Below are positions 15,940 to 24,300 of a stretch of 34,243 nt of DNA, in pieces. The first letter of the stretch is position 1. Every line of letters starts with the position of its first letter. Source of the DNA: Bacteroidales bacterium (GTDB lineage Bacteria; Bacteroidota; Bacteroidia; Bacteroidales; UBA1556); the NCBI GenBank assembly GCA_029935325.1, contig JAOZKO010000001.1, positions 1 through 34,243 of the forward strand, given 5' to 3'. The translations under genes and the position numbers were made by a program. The notes below the pieces were generated by a model. It had not been told where the DNA came from, searched no databases, and worked only from the letters and a program-made list of their open reading frames with translations.

Positions 15940-16942
15940 TATTGGATTCTTTAGATTTGAAAAACCTTAAATCTTTGATAAATAACAGACCGAGCATTGC
16001 GGGTAAGATAATGTTAATCAGCCAGATTATGGTAGAGGCTGTAAATATTGCATTATCGGATTGAGTATCGAATCCATAGTAAAGCCCAAAGACAAAAATA
16101 GCAACTGAACCACGAATACCAATTTCTAGCAGAGCAATGCTTGGGCGAATTGTATTTAAAAGAAAAATAGCAGAAACTATGCTCATACCTGTGAATAGTG
16201 ATAAATCAGTAAATCCAACTGCCACTAAAATAATATAGTATTGCAAGCTAAAGACTCCATACCTTAGGATGCTTATTAAAAGCGTTATAGATAATTGTTT
16301 GAATGAATATTTTCTAAAAATGTCAACATATTTATGTGTTTTCTTCCATTTTGATGGGAAGATACCCGAGAGTAATGAAATGCGGAAATATAATACTACC
16401 ACAATGGCTAGGGATATAAAGAATAGATTTTGGAATATCGCCAATTGATTTTGAGAAATATACTCATAAGTAACCATATTTGGAGCAAAAAGGCTGAAGA
16501 AAGCTATTCCACCAAATAGTAAAGTTGTAATGGTTTGAGCATAGCTACCTATTAAAGTAATAAATACTCCTTCCCAAAATGTGGTTTTCTTAAGAACGAA
16601 CACACGACCAAAATAATCACCCGTTCGATTGGGGCTGACAGCACTAATTGTTGCGCCACTCAAAACAGCTTTGATGGCGGTACTAAAGCTTATGATTTCT
16701 TTGGTTTTAATTATATATTTCCACTTTATAGCTTCCAACGACCAGTTTATAGGCATTAGTGCAAGGCAAATTAGGATTAAATACAATAAACCATCGGTAT
16801 TAAAAATGCTTTTTATGTCTGAAATCATTAGGCTAAAATCCTGTTTAATAAAAAGTTGATGCGACAAGAAAGCCAAAGAAGTAATTATTATAATACTTCT
16901 AATGATTATATTGTAGGTTTTGTATAACTTTGTTCTCTTCAT
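15929..16942 (-). CDS. Flippase-like / lysylphosphatidylglycerol synthase TM-region protein (UPF0104 family)
   Basis: A 337-residue polytopic membrane protein with seven to eight hydrophobic segments. The signature AVLSGATISAVSPNRTGDYFGR near residue 90 (motif SG...SP-RTGD-FGR) is typical of the flippase-like domain family related to the membrane part of MprF and to AglD. The aminoacyl-transferase domain of MprF is absent, so lipid lysinylation is unlikely. Family members are proposed to move or modify lipid-linked substrates; none of this is shown by the sequence itself. It is the first gene of a pair with the glycosyltransferase at 14815-15939. It is divergent from ruvC, with only 17 bases between the two start codons. 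Confidence 0.82.
   Translation of the reverse strand: MKRTKLYKTYNIIIRSIIIITSLAFLSHQLFIKQDFSLMISDIKSIFNTDGLLYLILICLALMPINWSLEAIKWKYIIKTKEIISFSTAIKAVLSGATISAVSPNRTGDYFGRVFVLKKTTFWEGVFITLIGSYAQTITTLLFGGIAFFSLFAPNMVTYEYISQNQLAIFQNLFFISLAIVVVLYFRISLLSGIFPSKWKKTHKYVDIFRKYSFKQLSITLLISILRYGVFSLQYYIILVAVGFTDLSLFTGMSIVSAIFLLNTIRPSIALLEIGIRGSVAIFVFGLYYGFDTQSDNAIFTASTIIWLINIILPAMLGLLFIKDLRFFKSKESNNVA
16925..16932 (+). promoter_or_regulatory. Predicted -7 element of ruvC
   Basis: TAACTTTG fits TAnnTTTG. Transcription would start around 16938, downstream of the first possible TTG start (16930) and upstream of the TTG at 16960, supporting the latter as the ruvC start. The element lies inside the 5' coding end of the divergent flippase-like gene. 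Confidence 0.45.
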
Positions 16943-16959
16943 ACAGCAAAGCCGAAATT

Positions 16960-17517
16960 TTGAGTAAAGATAGAATTATATTAGGAATTGACCCAGGAAC
17001 CACTGTAATGGGTTATGGATTAATTCAGCAAAAAGGCAATCAAATTGAATTGCTTAGCCTTGGCGTGGTAAAATTAAACAAACTTAGCAACCATGCGCTA
17101 AAATTGCAAAAGATTTTTAAAAGAACATTATCTTTAATTGATGAGTACCATCCTGATGAGATGGCCATTGAAGCGCAGTTTTTTGGAAAGAATGTGCAGT
17201 CGATGCTTAAACTCGGTAGAGCTCAGGGTGTTGCAATTGCTGCAGCACTTTCCAGAGACATTGCATATACCGAGTATGAACCCAAAAAGATTAAAAAAGC
17301 AGTAACAGGAAATGGCAATGCATCCAAGGAGCAAGTGGCTGCAATGTTGAAAAGTATTATCGGTTTAAAGAAAGTTCCAGACTTATTGGACGCTACAGAT
17401 GCCTTGGCAACGGCTGTTTGTCATTATTATCAACGCAAACCTGGTTTGGAACAGAAATCATATGGTAGCTGGAAGGCTTTTTTGGGAGATAACCCTGATA
17501 GATTAAAAAAGAAATAA
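16960..17517 (+). CDS. ruvC: Crossover junction endodeoxyribonuclease RuvC
   Basis: The Holliday-junction resolvase of the RuvABC system. From the TTG start at 16960 it is 185 residues and begins MSKDRIILGIDPGTTVMGYG, matching the usual family N-terminus. The four catalytic acids are present: Asp11 (GIDPGT), Glu71 (AIEAQFF), Asp144 and Asp147 (LLDATDALA). An extra 10 residues from a TTG at 16930 would overlap both the divergent gene and the -7 element, so I reject that start. The C-terminal extension after HYYQRK (about 25 residues, SYGSWKAFLGDNPDRLKKK) is a little longer than in E. coli. It is the first gene of a tight operon with the CapA-like gene (11 bases) and nitroreductase. Confidence 0.95.
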   Translation: MSKDRIILGIDPGTTVMGYGLIQQKGNQIELLSLGVVKLNKLSNHALKLQKIFKRTLSLIDEYHPDEMAIEAQFFGKNVQSMLKLGRAQGVAIAAALSRDIAYTEYEPKKIKKAVTGNGNASKEQVAAMLKSIIGLKKVPDLLDATDALATAVCHYYQRKPGLEQKSYGSWKAFLGDNPDRLKKK

Positions 17518-17528
17518 ATTTTAAGATA

Positions 17529-18632
17529 ATGAATAGAATTTTAATAATTAGCATTATTACCATACTTAATATGAGTTTTGGTATAGCACAATCTCGAACT
17601 GATTCCATAATTGAAAAATCCGAAATAAGTCTTCTTTTTATCGGTGATTTTATGGGACATCAAGATCAAATTAATGCGGCTTATGATTCCAAAACGGGGA
17701 ATTATAATTACGATTCATGCTTTCATTATATGAAACCTATATTATCAGGAGCTGATGTTAGTATAGGAAACCTGGAAGTTACATTGGGAATAAAGCCATA
17801 CTCTGGATACCCTCAATTTAGTTCTCCTCCTTCCTTTGCAAAAGCAATAGTCGATGCAGGAGTTGATATACTAGCAACAGTTAATAATCACTCTTGCGAT
17901 AAATCAAAAGCAGGATTAGAGAGAACAATTCATCTTCTAGATTCCTTTAATATTAAGCATTTAGGGACTTACTATTCTCCAGAAGACAAAGCAAATTCAT
18001 CACCATTAATGATTGAAAAAAATGGCTTTAGGATTGCGCTTTTAAGTTATACCTATGGTACAAATAGCCTTTTGCCAGTCCCTCCTAATGTTGTCAACTA
18101 TTTAGATTCAGCAGTTATTGCATCTGATATTTCAATTGCAAAACAACAGAATCCGGATTTAATAATTGCTTATGTGCATTGGGGAATTCAGTATAAGAAC
18201 CTACCTAGTAAAAGCCAAAAGCGATGGGAAAAGTATTTTAATTCCCTGGGAGTAAAAATAATTATTGGATCGCATCCGCATGTTGTACAACCTATGAAAT
18301 GGAATAAAAATGATTCCAGTTTAATAGTATATTCTTTGGGAAATTTTGTTTCACATCAGCGAACTTTTCCAAGAGATGGAGGAGCGGTTTTTGAATTACG
18401 CCTAACAAAAACAGATAATAAAGTGGAGATAGCAAAAGCATCTTATGCCTTAAGCTGGGTTTATGAACCAATTATTAAAGGGCAAAAGCAATACTTTATT
18501 CTTCCTGTAAAGGAATTTGAGAATAGACCTGATTATTTTCTTCTTAAAAAGGATTATGATAAAATGATGCGTTATGCGAGGCATGCACGTAAGCTTTTTA
18601 AGGATTATAACCTTAATGTAGAGGAGATATAA
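17529..18632 (+). CDS. CapA/PgsA-family metallophosphoesterase-like protein
   Basis: A 367-residue predicted exported protein of the CapA family, whose members take part in poly-gamma-glutamate capsule synthesis but are also common without a capsule locus. The signal peptide is about residues 1-20 (ending SFGIAQ). The calcineurin-like fold shows the metal-site motifs in order: LLFIGDFMGH (Asp40, His44), GNLE (80-83), NNHSCD (Asn120, His121), YVHWG, and GSHPHVVQP. No capB or capC neighbour exists in the window, so polyglutamate synthesis is not supported; a cell-surface hydrolase role is an equally good guess. It lies 11 bases after ruvC and 17 bases before the nitroreductase gene. Confidence 0.88.
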   Translation: MNRILIISIITILNMSFGIAQSRTDSIIEKSEISLLFIGDFMGHQDQINAAYDSKTGNYNYDSCFHYMKPILSGADVSIGNLEVTLGIKPYSGYPQFSSPPSFAKAIVDAGVDILATVNNHSCDKSKAGLERTIHLLDSFNIKHLGTYYSPEDKANSSPLMIEKNGFRIALLSYTYGTNSLLPVPPNVVNYLDSAVIASDISIAKQQNPDLIIAYVHWGIQYKNLPSKSQKRWEKYFNSLGVKIIIGSHPHVVQPMKWNKNDSSLIVYSLGNFVSHQRTFPRDGGAVFELRLTKTDNKVEIAKASYALSWVYEPIIKGQKQYFILPVKEFENRPDYFLLKKDYDKMMRYARHARKLFKDYNLNVEEI

Positions 18633-18649
18633 ATTTTAAAATTAATTTG

Positions 18650-19198
18650 ATGGATTTCTTGGATTTAGTTAAAAAACGACAAAGTGTTAGGCGATATATT
18701 TTAGAAAGGCCTATTGAAAAGGAAAAGCTTGATAGAATTGTAGAATCTGCACGATTGGCACCATCTGCTAGTAATTCCCAGCCATGGACATTTATTGTTG
18801 TTGATGAACCTGAACTTGCCTATAAAGTTGCAGATGCCACGCGTGGTACTCTAATAGGAATTAATAAGTTTGTAGTGCAATCGCCACTGCTTATTGTTAT
18901 GATAATTGAAAAGCCAAAAATTCATACCCAAATAGGAGCAGTGCTTAAGAATAAAGAATATCCATTAATTGATATTGGAATTGCTGCTGAACATATGTGC
19001 TTACAAGCAGAAGAGGATGGTATAGGAAGTTGTATGCTTGGGTGGTTTGATGAGAAAAAGATTAAGAAACTATTGAATATTCCTAGGAAGAAAGTTGTGG
19101 GATTGGTTATTAGTTTTGGTTATGCTCCTGAAGATTATAAACTGAGGGAGAAAATCAGGAAATCAACTGAGGAGGTTGTTCGCTTTAATTCTTATTAA
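18650..19198 (+). CDS. Nitroreductase-family FMN oxidoreductase
   Basis: A 182-residue flavoprotein of the nitroreductase superfamily, NAD(P)H-dependent, cytoplasmic. The N-terminal FMN-binding pattern is KKRQSVRRY (Arg10, Ser12, Arg14), followed by LAPSASNSQPW (36-46) and, in the second half, GIAAEHMCLQAEEDGIGSC and a VGLVISFGYAPE strand. Start is the ATG at 18650; a TTG three bases earlier is in frame and less likely. The true substrate is not predictable from sequence. Third and last gene of the ruvC operon; the HIT gene converges 42 bases downstream with no clear terminator between. Confidence 0.92.
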   Translation: MDFLDLVKKRQSVRRYILERPIEKEKLDRIVESARLAPSASNSQPWTFIVVDEPELAYKVADATRGTLIGINKFVVQSPLLIVMIIEKPKIHTQIGAVLKNKEYPLIDIGIAAEHMCLQAEEDGIGSCMLGWFDEKKIKKLLNIPRKKVVGLVISFGYAPEDYKLREKIRKSTEEVVRFNSY

Positions 19199-19240
19199 TA
19201 AAGTCTAATAAGCAGCCAATATAATTTAAAATTAAATATT

Positions 19241-19642
19241 CTAGAGACTATTAAACTCAATAGAAATTCTAGAGGCAATTTCTTCAAATTCTTCTGCTTC
19301 AAAACTAAGTTTCTTTTTACTAAAATCCATATCATAAATTGTATTAATGGGGATAATATGAATGTGAGCATGAGGTACTTCCAAGCCAATAACCGTAATT
19401 CCTATTCTTTTACAAGGAATAACTTTTTCAACAGCTAGGCCTACTTTCTTTGCAAATTTCCATAAGTCAGCATATAGTTTATCTTCTGCGTCAAGAATAT
19501 AATCTATCTCTTTTTTGGGAATCACTAAGGTATGTCCTTTTGCTAAAGGATTTATGTCTAAAAAGGCATAAAAGTCTTCAGTTTCAGCTATTTTATAGGA
19601 AGGTATTTCTCCTGCGACAATTTTAGTAAAAATAGTACTCAT
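19241..19642 (-). CDS. HIT-family nucleotide-binding hydrolase
   Basis: A 133-residue histidine-triad protein, expected to hydrolyse phosphoramidate or adenylated nucleotides (HINT/Fhit-like). The triad is HAHIHIIPI (His91, His93, His95). The N-terminus begins STIFTKIVAGEIPSYKI, and AFLDINPLAKGHTLVIPK forms the conserved first half. Length is typical. It follows greA by three bases in the same operon, a pairing I recall as frequent in Bacteroidota. Confidence 0.95.
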   Translation of the reverse strand: MSTIFTKIVAGEIPSYKIAETEDFYAFLDINPLAKGHTLVIPKKEIDYILDAEDKLYADLWKFAKKVGLAVEKVIPCKRIGITVIGLEVPHAHIHIIPINTIYDMDFSKKKLSFEAEEFEEIASRISIEFNSL

Positions 19643-19645
19643 AAT

Positions 19646-20119
19646 TTAGCGCTCTATTTTAGTAATTTCAAAATTAAGGATTCCTGCAGGTACTTTAATA
19701 TCCACAATATCACCCACTGATTTACCAAGTATTCCTTGAGCAATTGGTGAGCTTACAGAAATTTTTCCTTTTTTCAAATCAGCTTCTTTTTCAGGTACTA
19801 AAGTATAAACCATTTCCTTTTTGGAAGAAGTATTTTTGATAGTTACTTTTGATAATAATAAAGCTTTACTTATATCTATTTTTGATTCATCAATTAAGCG
19901 AGCATTTTGAACTATATCCTGTAGTTTAGCTATCTTCATTTCAAGTAATCCTTGAGCATCTTTTGCAGCATCATATTCTGCATTTTCCGATAAATCACCT
20001 TTATCTCTTGCCTCTCCTATTTGTTGTGAGATTGCTGGACGTTGAACTGAAGTCAGTTCAATTAATTCTTCCTTCAGTCTCTCCATTCCTTCTTCCGAAA
20101 AGTATTGTACGTTTGCCAT
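19646..20119 (-). CDS. greA: Transcription elongation factor GreA
   Basis: A 157-residue factor that stimulates RNA polymerase to cleave backtracked transcripts. The N-terminal coiled coil (about 8-75) carries the acidic tip GDLSENAEYDAAKDAQ, with Asp42 and Glu45 at the positions that reach the polymerase active site. The C-terminal FKBP-like domain includes VSSPIAQGILGKSVGDIVDI. Length equals the family norm. Its promoter must lie in 20120-20233, but I see no exact TAnnTTTG there. Confidence 0.97.
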   Translation of the reverse strand: MANVQYFSEEGMERLKEELIELTSVQRPAISQQIGEARDKGDLSENAEYDAAKDAQGLLEMKIAKLQDIVQNARLIDESKIDISKALLLSKVTIKNTSSKKEMVYTLVPEKEADLKKGKISVSSPIAQGILGKSVGDIVDIKVPAGILNFEITKIER

Positions 20120-20233
20120 TATAATGTTTGTTAAATCTTATTATTTGTAGTGATAATATAATATAAAAAAATATTGATGTAGAAGAATTAGCTACACGCA
20201 ATATTTAGTTTATAATATTTTGAATAATATAAA

Positions 20234-20267
20234 ACAAATCAGAAGGTCGTATGACCTTCTGATTTGT
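20234..20267 (-). terminator. Rho-independent terminator of the receptor/secreted-protein/PorV-like operon
   Basis: A perfect inverted repeat with 15-base arms (20234-20248 and 20253-20267; core AATCAGAAGGTC / GACCTTCTGATT) and a four-base GTAT loop. On the minus strand it is followed by TTTTATATTATT, a U-rich tail, 38 bases after the stop codon of the PorV-like gene. On the plus strand it is followed by GTGGGTGC, so it should act mainly on the minus strand. Confidence 0.8.
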
Positions 20268-20304
20268 GGGTGCAAAAATAATAAAAATATTTTAATTACA
20301 TCAA

Positions 20305-21357
20305 TTATAGATGTAGTCGCACTCCTATACTGTGAGATCCTGCAAAAGGATTTGAGGATTGGTATGCATAATCAATTGAAAAGCCACCTTCTTCACCTTT
20401 TTTAAATGGTGCTCCAATAGAAACTCCTGCTGAGAAACCTGTAAGTGCTGTCATTCGCATGGCATCATCTAAAAGACCATTTTCATATACATAACCAGCT
20501 CGTAGAATTAGATATTTACTCCACTTAAACTCCATACCAACAGCATGCTGATCGTTGGTAAATGAGTTGGATGTAAATGTATATGCTGGTGTTAATGTAG
20601 ATTTATCATTTAGATAAAAATCATAGGAAGCTCCAATTCTAATTAGTGAAGGAAGTTCAAAACCTGCTGATCGCTGCTCTACAGTCATTGCGTTAGCTTG
20701 ACCAGGAACAAAACCTCTAAAAGACATTCCATCTCCAGTATATTTCATGTTTGGTCCAACATTCTTCAGCGCAACACCAAATTTAATTTGATCACGCTTT
20801 CCTGAGATATATTGAATTCCAGCATCAATAGCAACAGTTGAAGCCTTAGTATCAGAAGTTGATTCGCTGACTATTTTAACATTCACACCACCGTAAATAC
20901 TATTAGAAAATGATTTTGCATAGGATAAATTCACATTACTCTGCTTAGGAGAGAATGTTCCTATTCCACCTTCTGGCTGATCCACAGTTGTGATATCAAT
21001 ATCTCCATGTGAGATTGATACTACTGAAAGCCCTATTACACCACCATTTTCGCCTATTTTTTGGGTTAATCCAAATGCTGCAATATTTGTTCCACTACCT
21101 TTTAACCATGTGGTATTTGCAAATATAATTTCAGTTGAACGTGTATGTGCAGTACCTGCAACATTCAGAAATTGTGCTTCTAAACCTTGTGCATAAGCTG
21201 AATTTGCTCCTCCTAATCCACTACTTCTTGCCCATGGATTAATCAGAAGTTGACCAGCTCCGGCCTCTCCAGCACGATCCTTATTGCCTGCATAGCTTTC
21301 ACCTAATACAAGGGTTAGCACTAGGCTCATTATCAAAATTTTATATACTTTTCTCAT
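20305..21357 (-). CDS. PorV/PorQ-family outer-membrane barrel protein
   Basis: A 350-residue protein with a signal peptide (about 1-23, ending ESYAG) followed by a FadL-like barrel pattern: glycine- and aromatic-rich alternating strands and a hydrophobic end (HSIGVRLHL). The N-terminal block INPWARSSGLGGANSAYAQG is the family hallmark (LI-P-AR--G-GGA). PorV shuttles C-terminal-domain cargo from the T9SS translocon to the attachment complex, and PorQ acts with PorZ at the surface. This copy is not the classical PorV by its position; it is encoded 27 bases after a very large protein with a T9SS-like C-terminal domain, so it could serve that partner. Third gene of the operon, followed by the terminator at 20234-20267. 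Confidence 0.8.
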   Translation of the reverse strand: MRKVYKILIMSLVLTLVLGESYAGNKDRAGEAGAGQLLINPWARSSGLGGANSAYAQGLEAQFLNVAGTAHTRSTEIIFANTTWLKGSGTNIAAFGLTQKIGENGGVIGLSVVSISHGDIDITTVDQPEGGIGTFSPKQSNVNLSYAKSFSNSIYGGVNVKIVSESTSDTKASTVAIDAGIQYISGKRDQIKFGVALKNVGPNMKYTGDGMSFRGFVPGQANAMTVEQRSAGFELPSLIRIGASYDFYLNDKSTLTPAYTFTSNSFTNDQHAVGMEFKWSKYLILRAGYVYENGLLDDAMRMTALTGFSAGVSIGAPFKKGEEGGFSIDYAYQSSNPFAGSHSIGVRLHL

Positions 21358-21384
21358 TATATGATATGTTTTTGATTTTCTTAA

Positions 21385-24300
21385 TTAAAATGCATTTAAA
21401 TCAACTGGGCGTAAAACGCCAAACCACTTAATAACTTTCTCCCCAATATTAGGAGCATCTATATGGATATAGTAAACTCCACTTGCGATTGGAATATTAG
21501 CAGCGTTCTTTAAATCCCAATCAAGATAAGTATCAGTCTCATCTTTCTTATATCGTCTAACCAATACTCCATTAGTAGAATATATACTGATAGTACAGCG
21601 CTCAGGAAGGTTTGTTATTCTTACTCTATTATCTAACTGATCTGTTTCGTAGGCTGAAAAAGCATAGTACGGATTAGGTACTGCACGTATTATATCTAAT
21701 GCGCTTTCTGCAGTTGCTAAATCACCTGTAATAGTTGCTATATTATCAGTATTAAATGAATATGCTGGGTAATTACTATTGTATTCGCTACTAGTTACTG
21801 TAGAATTTAATTTATTCCATATGGCTTTTTGGTAAGAATAATTAACTCGTAATCTTACCCATGCATCGTTTTGAAGCCATTCTTCACCTGCAACTGCCAT
21901 TGGAATACTTACCCACATTATTTCTCGGTGTACTTGCATTAAAGTAATACTATTTGGACTTCCTTTCAATTTACCATATAGCCACTTACCACTATCGTAA
22001 GCTGGACATCCATTTGTTTCAGGTGAGTGACGAAGAATATAAAGGAAGTGCTTACCACCCATTAGAGGTGAACCAAGATTGGTTGAATAATTTGAAGTTG
22101 GATTAAACTGCATATCACGTCCGTTTTCACCATTTAGCCATGATGATTCACCGTACATAATATTTAGTCTTTCGCCGCTTTCTACGCTAATTGCGTATCC
22201 AGGGAACCAACCCATACCTTTCTCAGCAATATAATTTGCTACATTTTCATTATTGGGGTCATCACCACTGCCATCAGCGGCAAACTTTCCGTCTTTGTCT
22301 ATGGAATTAGAAGCACGTAATTGGAATTTATTACGATTCCCCTCACTTACAACAGCATCATCACCAGTTTCTAATACTACACAGCGTGTCCATTTTGATT
22401 TGTCAGAAGTAAAAATAACATCAACACTTTCTGTTATAGAGATTTTATAGCTAGTATGAGTGGGAGTTCCTGCAGGTCCATTTTCAAATTTTGAAACTAA
22501 ACGATATGGAGCCCATGTTCCACCAATTAATTTTTCATAAATCTCATTAGGATCTATCCAACTAGTAGGGTCATAATCATTATGGAATGCCTTGGCATTA
22601 TCATCAACACTACCTGCCCTAATCCAGTTAAATGGACTTGGAGTACTAGGATCTAAATCAGGAGCACCATCAACATCAGGAAAGCCTGTAAGCCAACGAT
22701 GTGAACTATCTTGGTAAATTAATTCAGAAGAAATATAGCCATTGGTTTCAAGGTCAACATCTCCTGCTCCTTTATTTTGCTGAATCTGAATACTTAAACC
22801 TTCGTCAAGGAATAATTGCTCATTCCCAAGCTCAATTGTTGCATTTGAAGTAGTAATAGAATCTCCATTTTTATATAGTACCCAATTAGCAGTATCAATA
22901 CTACCTGCTGCTTCAAACTTTAATATATATTCAGCATTTTCTACATTTAGAGGGTCAATTACTTTAACATTAATTGGACCTGCTCCATTCATATATTCAA
23001 TCTTCTCAACTTGATTTTCAGCTATAATTCGCGCCTTAGTTGCGGGTGTTAATTCTAAATCCATTCCACCATTACCACGACCATCAAGACGTGTAATCAT
23101 AGGTCCTGTGCCAAATTCAGAATTTACAATTGTACCACTACCTTCTGGATTAGGAATATGTGGCATTAAAGTGTGAATTTTAATAGGGCCAATAGCTGAC
23201 TTACGCCCTGCTAAATACCTTCTTTTCTGTCCATATAGTCCGTTTAAAGTATTTGGATCTTGTGAATATGGCAGATAATTATTGTGAGAGTATGCTATTG
23301 CAACAAAATAATATTTCTTATTATTTACTAATCGTGGATTACCACTAGCAAATTCATCTTCAGTAATTTTAAATGAATGGCGAATTCCTTGATTTTCGGC
23401 TTCTACCTTTAATTCAGGAACATTACCACCAAGCTTTTCATTATATACATAATTAATAAGGTTCTCAACAGTATCTTTTAAATCACATTGTGCAATTATA
23501 CGTGCTTTGTCAGGATCATTCAAATCAGCCAAAGAAACTTCATCATTTGCTAATTGGTAAATTTGATATCCTTGGAAGTGATATAGAGGATCATAATTTG
23601 TTGTATCATTATTTAGAGCTGAAATAGTAACATCCTCTTCAGTATAATCCTCATTGGCATTATTTGAAGACTCAATATTCTTTAAATAAATAATAATAGT
23701 TTTATCTAATTCTTGTGCCAATATCTCAGGAGCATCAGGGCCATCAAGTACTTTAAAGCAGTTATCAAATAATGCTTGAGCTTTATCATCAACCTGACGT
23801 AATAAAGTAACTGAAGCAAAAGGACCTCCTGTAGAAGAGCGTGCCCAAGGAATACCAACAGTAATATAATTTATTGCACCAGATTCCAATGTAAATTCAC
23901 CAGCAGATTGCATAAATCGGCGATCACCAGGTGCATTGTTTGAGGTTTCTTCTGTCCATTTTTTAGGGCTAGGAGTTACTCCTCCTGTTCCCCAATCACA
24001 AGGGTCAGTTAAATCAGGAAACATAAAATCACATTCCGGACCACCAGTATTATGTGCATCACCACCATAGGTCATTCTTGTTCCATCTTTCCATATTCCA
24101 CGTAAAAATTGGTAATATTCTGGGGCTAATGTAGGGTCTTGAGTTGCTGATGTTCCAAATGGAGGTCTATTATGATAAACGAACTTTCTCATACCGAATC
24201 TTTCGTTGTCTATAATTGTATCGCCAAAGTTAACACCATTAATACTTTCATCACATATTTGATCGCCATTGGCATCGTATTTCGGATTGTCTATTCCATC

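Noticed and set aside
17529..18632. Poly-gamma-glutamate capsule locus
   Set aside because: Only a CapA-like protein is present; no ligase (CapB) or CapC partner is in the window.
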